Shown: one piece after another, positions 1 through 4,495 of the stretch
Layout: every line of letters begins with the position of its first letter
Position numbering within the stretch: the stretch's first letter is position 1
Assembly (NCBI GenBank): GCA_018711265.1
Contig: DVIM01000095.1
Coordinates: 1 to 10,988, forward strand
DNA length: 10,988 nt
Reading direction: 5' to 3'
DNA from: Spyradocola merdavium
Lineage (GTDB): Bacteria; Bacillota; Clostridia; Christensenellales; UBA1750
Program-made: the position numbers and the translations under genes
The notes under the pieces: generated by a model
What the model saw: only the letters and a program-made list of their open reading frames with translations
What the model was told of the DNA's origin: nothing
The model's database searches: none

Positions 1-69
1 TATGACTGCCTCTACAACCTGCTTCTTGAATTCTGGTGTATAGCGTTTGTTTGGTATTCCTTTCGGCAC
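1..69 (-). CDS. IS3-family transposase OrfA, N-terminal fragment (runs off window)
   Basis: Twenty-three codons are visible from a GTG start at 69. They read VPKGIPNKRYTPEFKKQVVE followed by AVI, the typical opening of IS3-family OrfA proteins, which carry an N-terminal helix-turn-helix that binds the terminal repeats. In the family OrfA is fused to the DDE-domain OrfB by programmed frameshifting, but that part is not in the window. A GGGGTG stretch about 8 nt upstream can act as ribosome binding site and lies in the 3' arm of a hairpin (77-123), which suggests translational control. The gene is cut by the window edge, so nothing can be said about whether it is intact. Confidence 0.8.
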   Translation of the reverse strand, partial: MPKGIPNKRYTPEFKKQVVEAVI

Positions 70-76
70 AGTAAAA

Positions 77-123
77 CACCCCACTTGTTATTCAGTATAC
101 CATACTGTCTAACAAATGGGGTG
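77..123 (-). promoter_or_regulatory. long hairpin between IS end and transposase start
   Basis: CACCCCACTTGTTA (77-90) pairs with TAACAAATGGGGTG (110-123) with one mismatch. The intervening loop folds again, CAGTAT (93-98) pairing with ATACTG (102-107). On the minus strand the 3' arm contains the GGGGTG ahead of the transposase GTG and is followed by TTTT. In a transcript entering from the adjacent threonine aldolase gene, this structure would mask the ribosome binding site and could also end transcription. This is the usual way IS elements protect themselves from outside transcription; applying it here is inference. Confidence 0.65.
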
Positions 124-130
124 CTGTTCA
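105..130 (-). repeat. putative terminal inverted repeat (left) of the IS element
   Basis: Read inward from 130 the end is TGAACAGCACCCCATTTG, with the TG dinucleotide typical of IS3-family tips. The partner repeat is outside the window, so the length (about 26 nt here) is an estimate. Confidence 0.5.
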
Positions 131-156
131 ATTCGCTCACTTCTTTTTTTGCGCGC

Positions 157-1173
157 CTATGCCAGCGCCTGCAGGAAGGCCTCCACGTCCGCCGCCTGCG
201 TGGACCAGGAGGTCACCAGGCGCACGGCGGTGCGCCCCTCCCCCGCCGCGCCCCAGCGGTGGAAGCCGAAATCCGCCTCCAGGCGCTCCACCAGCGCGTC
301 CGGGAACACGGGGAAGAGCTGATTCGTGCGCGTCTGACACACAAAGCCGTAGCCCGCCGCGGCGATGCCCTGCCGCAGCCGGTCGGCCAGCGCGTTCTCG
401 TGCGCGCCGATGCGCTCGTAGACGCCCGGCGCGAGCAGCGCCTCGAACTGCACGCCCAGCATGCGCCCCTTGGCCAGCAGCCCGCCGCGCTGTTTGCGCG
501 CGTAGGCAAAGCCCTGCGCAAGGGCGGGCTTGGGGAAGACCAGCGCCTCGCCGAAGAGCGCGCCGCACTTGGTTCCGCCGATGTAGAAGGCGTCGCACAG
601 GCGCGCAAGGTCGGACACCTGCACGTCGTTGCCGCGAGCCGCCAGCGCCGAGGCCAGCCGCGCCCCGTCGCAGTAGAGCAGCAAGCCCTCCTCGTCGCAG
701 ACGCGGCGCAGCGCGGCGAGCTCCTCCAGGCTGTAGAGCGTGCCCAGCTCCGTGGGCTGGGAGAGGTAGAGCAGCGCCGGGCGCACCATGTGGTGGTCCG
801 TGTGGGCCGCGCAGGCTGCGCGCACGTCCTCCGGCAGGACCTTGCCGTCCGCGCTGGGCACGGTCACGACCTTGTGGCCCGTGGCCTCGACCGCGCCGGT
901 CTCGTGGGTGTTGATGTGGCCCGTCTCCGCGGCAATCGCCGCCTCGTAGGGCCGGAGCAGGTGCGCGATGGTCATCGCGTTGGTCGGCATGCCGCCCAGG
1001 GTGAAGAACACCTCGGCCTCCGGGCAGTCCGCCCACTGCCGGATGCGCGTCGCGGCGGCGGCGCTGTGCGCGTCCTCGCCGTAGCCGGGCGTCGTCTCGC
1101 CGTTTGTGCGCAGCAGCGCCTCCATCACCTCGGGGCAGGCCCCGTCCTCATAGTCACAGCGAAAGCTGATCAT
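157..1173 (-). CDS. ltaE: low-specificity L-threonine aldolase (PLP, beta-eliminating lyase family)
   Basis: This 338-residue cytosolic enzyme is predicted to cleave L-threonine or L-allo-threonine to glycine and acetaldehyde using pyridoxal phosphate. The fold-type I signature is visible: the PLP lysine K202 in IGGTKCGA, the cofactor-contacting aspartate in CDGARL (D169), and the N-terminal DYEDGACPEVMEAL and GEDAHSAAA segments. Length matches the usual 335-345 residues. The ATG at 1173 was chosen because GGAGGAG lies 7 nt upstream; the frame is open to 1299, but that extension runs across the -35 and -10 elements at 1211-1239 and has no ribosome site. The gene is divergent from the deacetylase gene and an IS element abuts its 3' end. 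Related lyases such as phenylserine aldolase cannot be excluded by sequence alone. Confidence 0.88.
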   Translation of the reverse strand: MISFRCDYEDGACPEVMEALLRTNGETTPGYGEDAHSAAAATRIRQWADCPEAEVFFTLGGMPTNAMTIAHLLRPYEAAIAAETGHINTHETGAVEATGHKVVTVPSADGKVLPEDVRAACAAHTDHHMVRPALLYLSQPTELGTLYSLEELAALRRVCDEEGLLLYCDGARLASALAARGNDVQVSDLARLCDAFYIGGTKCGALFGEALVFPKPALAQGFAYARKQRGGLLAKGRMLGVQFEALLAPGVYERIGAHENALADRLRQGIAAAGYGFVCQTRTNQLFPVFPDALVERLEADFGFHRWGAAGEGRTAVRLVTSWSTQAADVEAFLQALA

Positions 1174-1210
1174 CTTCTCTCCTCCTTGCGGTGCAAAAAA
1201 ACTCCCCTCC

Positions 1211-1239
1211 ATTGTACGCCCGCGCCGCGCGCAAATCAA
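1211..1239 (-). promoter_or_regulatory. sigma-A type promoter of the threonine aldolase gene
   Basis: On the minus strand TTGATT (1239-1234) is followed after 17 nt by TACAAT (1216-1211), about 38 nt before the ATG. This supports the start at 1173 because it places transcription initiation downstream of the longer frame's upstream codons. Confidence 0.65.
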
Positions 1240-1261
1240 CGCCCCCGCCCGGCAAAAATCG

Positions 1262-1291
1262 CTTACATCCGCCCGGATTTTCTGATATACT
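1262..1291 (+). promoter_or_regulatory. probable promoter of the ChbG-type deacetylase gene
   Basis: TATACT (1286-1291) is a good -10. An 18-nt spacer separates it from CTTACA (1262-1267), a weak -35 (4 of 6). A GGGAGG ribosome binding site (1315-1320) lies 7 nt before the ATG. The perfect 8-nt palindrome TGGTACCA (1291-1298) lies near the expected transcription start and could be an operator, but it is short enough to be chance. Confidence 0.5.
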
Positions 1292-1327
1292 GGTACCATA
1301 AGATTTTTTTACAAGGGAGGACTTCAC

Positions 1328-2230
1328 ATGCAGAAGCTCATCATCCGCACCGACGACGTGGGCTACACAAACGTCTGCAACATCGGCACCTTCGAGACGT
1401 ACGACCGCGGCTTTGGCACCTCCGCGGACATCATGCTCGACACGCCGGGCACGGTGGACGCGCTGCAGCGCCTGCGCGACTACCCCTGGCTCAGCGTCGG
1501 CTGGCACACGCACTTCTGGGGCAGCGCCGTCTCGGACCCTGCGCGCGTGCGCAGCCTGCTCATCCCCGGGACCGACCGCTTCCGCCACGACCTGCGCTCC
1601 GCCGCAGACATCGACTACGACGAGATTCTTCTCGAGTGCCGCGCGCAGGTCGACCGCTGCGTCCAGATCCTGGGCCGCGCGCCGGACGTCGGCGTGGACA
1701 TGGGCGACAAGACGCCCTTCGCCGCCGCGGTGACCGCCGTCTCCAAGGAATACGGCATGGCCGTCAACTACGGCAGCCGCCTGCACCGCGACCCGCAGAC
1801 CGGGGAGATCACCCGCGGCCCGGTCGATCCCCGCTTCCAGGACCGCGTGTTCCTGGCGGACAACTGGAACCTGGGCGGCAAGCCCCTGCCTGAGACCTTC
1901 CGCGGCCTGGACGCGGAGTACGACGCCATCGACTGGCTCCTCGCGGACACGATGAAGATCCACGAGCTGCCCGAGGGCGCGGCCCTGATGCACGGGTTCC
2001 ACCCCGGATACGTGGACTATTACGTCGCGCACCTGGGCGACTACGGCCCCATGGCGCCGCTGGTCACGCTCAGCCGCGCCTATGACGTGGAGGCCCTCTG
2101 CTCCCAGCGCCTGCACGACTGGATTCTCGCCAACAACATCGAGCTGTGCAACCTGCGCGACGCCCTCTACGGCACGCGCGACTACCAGAACCACCTGCGC
2201 AGCATCGGCAGCGACCTGTGCGTCCTCTGA
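1328..2230 (+). CDS. ChbG/HpnK (YdjC-like) family carbohydrate deacetylase
   Basis: The 300-residue protein opens with LIIRTDDVGYT. The paired aspartates D9-D10 match the metal-binding DD motif of YdjC/ChbG deacetylases. It continues with GWHTHFW (H60, H62), a second metal-ligand region, and has a family-like HGFHPGYVDYY segment near residues 221-231. Family members remove N-acetyl groups from chitooligosaccharides (ChbG) or act on hopanoid-linked sugars (HpnK) in a metal-dependent reaction. No signal peptide is seen, so it is probably cytosolic. It stands alone with its own promoter and terminator and no chitobiose or hopanoid genes nearby, so the substrate cannot be assigned. At 300 residues it is longer than E. 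coli ChbG (about 250). The start is fixed by GGGAGG 7 nt upstream. Confidence 0.82.
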   Translation: MQKLIIRTDDVGYTNVCNIGTFETYDRGFGTSADIMLDTPGTVDALQRLRDYPWLSVGWHTHFWGSAVSDPARVRSLLIPGTDRFRHDLRSAADIDYDEILLECRAQVDRCVQILGRAPDVGVDMGDKTPFAAAVTAVSKEYGMAVNYGSRLHRDPQTGEITRGPVDPRFQDRVFLADNWNLGGKPLPETFRGLDAEYDAIDWLLADTMKIHELPEGAALMHGFHPGYVDYYVAHLGDYGPMAPLVTLSRAYDVEALCSQRLHDWILANNIELCNLRDALYGTRDYQNHLRSIGSDLCVL

Positions 2231-2242
2231 CCGCGGGCCAAC

Positions 2243-2277
2243 AAAGCGCGCCGGGGCATTTTGCCCCGGCGCGCTTT
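2243..2277. terminator. bidirectional intrinsic terminator between convergent genes
   Basis: A perfect 16-bp stem (2243-2258 with 2262-2277) encloses a TTT loop and is flanked by AAA on the left and TTT on the right. It lies 13 nt past the deacetylase stop and 16 nt past the DAHP synthase stop, so it can end both convergent transcripts. The U tails are short (UUUCUCU on the plus strand), but the stem is very GC-rich. Confidence 0.85.
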
Positions 2278-2292
2278 CTCTGTGCTTCCGTT

Positions 2293-3306
2293 CTACTGCA
2301 TCTGCTTGCCCTCGAAGGCGGCCCGCCGGCGCACCTCGCCCATCAGGGCGTCGAACTGCTCCGGGTTGAGCGACTGTGCGCCGTCGCAGAGCGCGGCCTT
2401 GGGGTTGTTGTGGACCTCGACGATCAGGCCGTCCGCGCCGGCGGCGATGGCCGCGCGCGCCAGGGGTTCCACCATCCAAGCCGTGCCCGCCGCGTGCGAG
2501 GGGTCCACGATCACCGGCAGGTGCGACTGCCGCTTGAGCAGCGGGATGGCCGAGATGTCCAGGTTGTTGCGGATCATCGTCTCGAAAGTGCGGATGCCGC
2601 GCTCGCAGAGGATGACGTTCTCGTTGCCGCCGGCGAGGATGTACTCCGCGCTCATGAGCCATTCCTCGATCGTCGCCGAGAGGCCGCGCTTGAGCAGCAC
2701 CGGCTTCTTCGTCCGGCCCAGGGCCTTGAGCAGGCGGAAGTTCTGCATGTTGCGCGCGCCCACCTGCAGGATGTCCACGTCCTCGAACTCCGGGATCTGC
2801 TCCTCGCCCATGATCTCCGTCACGATCGGCAGCCCCGTCAGCCGCCGCGCCTCGCGCAGAAGGTCCAGCCCGCTCTCCTCCAGGCCCTGGAAGGAGTAGG
2901 GAGAGGTGCGCGGCTTGAACGCGCCCCCGCGCAGGAAGGTCGCGCCGCTCTTCTTCACGGATTCGGCCACGGTGCACAGCTGCGCCTCGCTCTCCACCGA
3001 GCAGGGGCCGGCCATGACGTGGAAGAACCCCTCGCCGATGGTCCTGCCGGCGACGGCGACGTGCGTGTCCAGGGGGTGGAAGCGCCGGTTCGCCTTCTTG
3101 TAGGGCTCGGTGATGCGCCGCACGTCCGCGACGACCTCGTTTGCGCGCAGCTTGTCCTCGTCCACGCGCGAGGTGTCGCCGATCAGGCCCAGGATCGTGG
3201 CCTCGGCGCCCGCGCTGTAGTTCACGCTCATGCCCAGGCCCTGGACCTCTTCGATGAGCGCGCGCACCTTTTGTTCCGGCGCTTCCTGCTTGAGAATGAT
3301 GATCAT
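2293..3306 (-). CDS. aroF: 3-deoxy-7-phosphoheptulonate (DAHP) synthase, type I-beta with N-terminal regulatory domain
   Basis: This 337-residue enzyme condenses phosphoenolpyruvate and erythrose 4-phosphate, the first step of the shikimate pathway. Residues 1-70 form a ferredoxin-like domain, as in Thermotoga-type DAHP synthases where it mediates aromatic amino-acid feedback. The (beta/alpha)8 barrel follows with MAGPCSVES (metal-binding C102), KPRTSPYSFQG (131-141), LLKRG and VDPSHAAGTAW. The ATG at 3306 was preferred over an ATG at 3360, because it gives the standard MIIILK opening with GGGAGGA upstream; the longer version would start inside the attenuator region. Expression is predicted to be controlled by a leader peptide and attenuator at 3363-3582. 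No other aromatic-pathway gene is adjacent. Allosteric specificity (Tyr or Phe) is inference. Confidence 0.95.
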   Translation of the reverse strand: MIIILKQEAPEQKVRALIEEVQGLGMSVNYSAGAEATILGLIGDTSRVDEDKLRANEVVADVRRITEPYKKANRRFHPLDTHVAVAGRTIGEGFFHVMAGPCSVESEAQLCTVAESVKKSGATFLRGGAFKPRTSPYSFQGLEESGLDLLREARRLTGLPIVTEIMGEEQIPEFEDVDILQVGARNMQNFRLLKALGRTKKPVLLKRGLSATIEEWLMSAEYILAGGNENVILCERGIRTFETMIRNNLDISAIPLLKRQSHLPVIVDPSHAAGTAWMVEPLARAAIAAGADGLIVEVHNNPKAALCDGAQSLNPEQFDALMGEVRRRAAFEGKQMQ

Positions 3307-3362
3307 GTTTCCGTCCTCCCATACTGCGAATGTGCTCCCGCCTGCGGCCAGGGAATGCAAAA

Positions 3363-3397
3363 AGGCGGCCCGTCCGAGAAGTTTCGGCGGGCCGCCT
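3363..3397 (-). terminator. attenuator terminator of the DAHP synthase leader
   Basis: On the minus strand AGGCGGCCCG (3397-3388) pairs with CGGGCCGCCT (3372-3363). After one unpaired base the stem continues with CCGA/TCGG closed by a 6-nt loop. A run of five T follows directly (3363-3359). It lies 57 nt upstream of the ATG and 41 nt past the leader-peptide stop, so it is a premature terminator in the leader. Confidence 0.9.
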
Positions 3398-3462
3398 GGT
3401 CTTGCGCGTTTTCGTTTCGGATCAAGAGGATTCTCTCTTTACGCGCAGCGCAAACAGCCCGC
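3387..3462 (-). promoter_or_regulatory. antiterminator structure competing with the attenuator terminator
   Basis: GCGGGCTGTTTG (3462-3451), codons 19-22 of the leader peptide, is complementary to CAGGCGGCCCGC (3398-3387), the 5' arm of the terminator. All 12 positions pair, three as G-U. Two further helices nest inside: GCGCGT (3446-3441) with ACGCGC (3409-3404), and AAGAG (3439-3435) with CTCTT (3428-3424). The outer helix and the terminator are mutually exclusive. A ribosome stalled on the Tyr codons would leave the antiterminator strand free, while one reaching the stop codon at 3441-3439 would cover it. Confidence 0.8.
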
Positions 3463-3516
3463 ATTGCAAAAGCAATACAGGTACGCATAGGCGTAAATGC
3501 GAAGCGCGATCCTCAT
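3439..3516 (-). CDS. Tyr-rich leader peptide controlling DAHP synthase by attenuation
   Basis: The 25-codon ORF starts at ATG 3516 with AGGGAG (3530-3525) 8 nt upstream and ends at TAA 3441-3439. Residues 7-18 read IYAYAYLYCFCN: four tyrosines at alternate positions (8, 10, 12, 14) and one phenylalanine (16). That density is far beyond chance and matches the amino acid expected to control DAHP synthase. Four cysteines (15, 17, 21, 24) are also present. The product is presumably a non-functional peptide whose translation senses charged tRNA-Tyr, and possibly tRNA-Phe. It lies between a consensus promoter and a U-tailed terminator, and codons 19-22 overlap the antiterminator strand. The alternative of a functional small protein is unlikely. 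Confidence 0.88.
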   Translation of the reverse strand: MRIALRIYAYAYLYCFCNAGCLRCA

Positions 3517-3552
3517 CCGAAGCTCTCCCTTCCGTAAGAAGAAGTTGGGTGC

Positions 3553-3582
3553 AGTATACCACCAACGCCCCGCGCCTGTCAA
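3553..3582 (-). promoter_or_regulatory. strong promoter of the leader peptide and DAHP synthase gene
   Basis: A perfect TTGACA (3582-3577) and TATACT (3558-3553) are separated by 18 nt. Transcription should begin near 3546, about 30 nt before the leader ATG. The -35 hexamer overlaps the TGA stop (3581-3579) of the upstream membrane-protein gene. Confidence 0.85.
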
Positions 3583-4211
3583 GCGCGTTTTTCGCCCCCG
3601 GGCAGCGCCGCCCGCAGGAAGAGCCCCGCGCCAAGGAGCAGGCAGGCCGAGACGTTCTCCATCCGCGCGCGGCGGAAAAAGGCCGCGTTCAGCGCCGCCA
3701 GCGCCCCGTCCCGCGCGCCCGCCATCTGCCCGAGGAGCGCAAAGCCCACCGGCGCCAACAGCGCAAGGCCCAGCGCCAGGCAGACCCAGCGCCCCGCGCC
3801 CGCAGTCCGCGCCGGCAGCAGCATCCCCACGATCAAGGGCAGAAGCTGCAGCCCCAGCGCCGCCGCTGCGGAGCGCGTCCCCGCCGAGAGCGCGAGCCCC
3901 GCCAGCGCGACCGCCAGCGTCAGGCCCCCGGAGAGCCAGCCGCCGCGCGCGTCCACGCGCCCGCCCTCCCCGGCGCTCCACGCGCTCCCGAGCAGCGCGC
4001 CGCAGACCAGCGCCGCCTGCGGGCGCTGCAGGGCGTTCGACCACAGCCCCGCGCGCACCGGCCTGCCCAGGACCGCGATGCCCAACAGCGCGCCCGGCGC
4101 CAGCAGCGCCCAGCGCGTGCCGTACAGAAGCCCCGCCGCGCTCACGGCGCAGGCCAGCAGCGCGCAAAGCGCCAATGCCCCGCACGTCCAGATCGAAGCG
4201 TGTCTCTTCAC
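3579..4211 (-). CDS. polytopic membrane protein of unknown function
   Basis: I do not recognise this 210-residue protein. It is dominated by Ala/Leu/Gly-rich hydrophobic stretches, roughly residues 7-29, 33-49, 66-78, 93-108, 116-132, 141-162 and 186-203. This suggests six or seven membrane segments with Arg-rich connecting loops. No catalytic or transporter motif is evident. The start is GTG at 4211 with AGGGGAG about 7 nt upstream. Its promoter (4256-4285) shares a -35 region with the divergent thiamine operon. Its stop codon lies inside the -35 of the next gene, with no terminator between them, so readthrough into the DAHP synthase leader is possible. Coding is supported by the start signals and hydrophobic pattern, though Ala/Arg-rich frames are common in such GC-rich DNA. 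Confidence 0.7.
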   Translation of the reverse strand: MKRHASIWTCGALALCALLACAVSAAGLLYGTRWALLAPGALLGIAVLGRPVRAGLWSNALQRPQAALVCGALLGSAWSAGEGGRVDARGGWLSGGLTLAVALAGLALSAGTRSAAAALGLQLLPLIVGMLLPARTAGAGRWVCLALGLALLAPVGFALLGQMAGARDGALAALNAAFFRRARMENVSACLLLGAGLFLRAALPGGEKRA

Positions 4212-4255
4212 GTTTCTCTCCCCTCTCTGAATTCAATTTTTTCCTCTGTAAGTTT

Positions 4256-4285
4256 AGTATACCATGTTTCGTCCCGGCTTGACAA
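4256..4285 (-). promoter_or_regulatory. promoter of the membrane-protein gene, overlapping the thi promoter
   Basis: On the minus strand TTGTCA (4285-4280) and TATACT (4261-4256) are 18 nt apart. The -35 overlaps the plus-strand TTGACA (4279-4284) by five bases within the 13-nt palindrome GGCTTGACAAGCC (4276-4288). Confidence 0.7.
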
Positions 4286-4307
4286 GCCCCGGCGCGCGGA
4301 GTATACT
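4279..4307 (+). promoter_or_regulatory. consensus promoter of the thiamine operon
   Basis: TTGACA (4279-4284), a 17-nt spacer and TATACT (4302-4307) lead directly into the TPP riboswitch. Transcription should start near 4314. Confidence 0.9.
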
Positions 4308-4325
4308 TTGTATCAAATTTCATAC

Positions 4326-4412
4326 GACAGGGGAGCTTGTGCGGCAGGCTGAGAGGAAGTACACAACTTCGACCCTTACACCTGATTTGGGTAATGCCAA
4401 CGTAGGAAGACG
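4326..4412 (+). promoter_or_regulatory. TPP riboswitch (THI element)
   Basis: The conserved core is clear: AGGGGAGC, then GGCTGAGAGG, ACCCTTACACCTGAT, GGGTAATGCCAACGTAGG. P2 (GCTTG/CAGGC), P3 (GAAGT/ACTTC) and P5 (TTGG/CCAA) can all form. The closing helix P1 is weak: CGAC (4325-4328) against GACG (4409-4412) gives three pairs around an A-A mismatch. Binding of thiamine diphosphate represses the downstream operon in this family. Position ahead of thiM-thiE is the expected one. Confidence 0.95.
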
Positions 4413-4426
4413 ATTCGACCAGCCCT

Positions 4427-4466
4427 CGCGGCGGAGATTGCCTTTTTGCGCGCATTCTCCGCCGCG
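4427..4466 (+). promoter_or_regulatory. hairpin between TPP aptamer and thiM (probable expression platform)
   Basis: An 11-bp GC-rich stem (4427-4437 with 4456-4466) extends by three more pairs beyond a T-T mismatch. The downstream tail is CCTCTGCATTTT, not a clean U run, so it is a poor intrinsic terminator. TCTCC in its 3' arm (4456-4460) could instead pair with GGAGA of the thiM ribosome site (4489-4493). Whether control is by termination or by translation cannot be decided here. Confidence 0.55.
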
Positions 4467-4495
4467 CCTCTGCATTTTCCCCGGAAAGGGAGACC

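Larger units (their letters stand above)
1..130 (-). mobile_element. left end of an IS3-family insertion sequence (truncated by window edge)
   Basis: The segment is markedly more AT-rich than the rest of the window. It contains the start of an OrfA-type transposase reading out of the window on the minus strand, preceded by a terminal sequence that begins TGAACAGCACCCC when read from position 130. IS3-family ends begin with TG and finish with CA, which fits the inferred boundary at 130, after which GC-rich host sequence resumes. The right end, OrfB and any target duplication lie outside the window, so the boundary and group assignment are inference. Confidence 0.75.

Noticed and set aside
85..1893. 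602-codon plus-strand frame opposite the threonine aldolase gene
   Set aside because: It begins inside the IS hairpin, crosses the divergent promoters at 1211-1291 and ends out of frame inside the deacetylase gene. No start signal or motif.
1154..3322. 722-codon minus-strand frame covering the deacetylase gene and part of the DAHP synthase gene
   Set aside because: It is a shadow frame: it runs antisense to the deacetylase gene and out of frame through aroF, crosses the bidirectional terminator at 2243-2277, and has low-complexity composition.
3307..3560. T-box riboswitch upstream of DAHP synthase
   Set aside because: I looked for the T-box antiterminator core (TGGNACCGCG-like) and a specifier loop on the minus strand and found neither. 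The leader peptide explains the region.
3330..4352. 340-codon plus-strand frame across the attenuator and membrane-protein gene
   Set aside because: Arg/Pro/Gln-rich shadow translation overlapping the leader, two promoters and the start of the TPP riboswitch region.
4427..4480. Standard intrinsic terminator after the TPP aptamer
   Set aside because: The stem is strong but is followed by CCTCTGCATTTT, not a U run, so I list it as an undefined expression platform.
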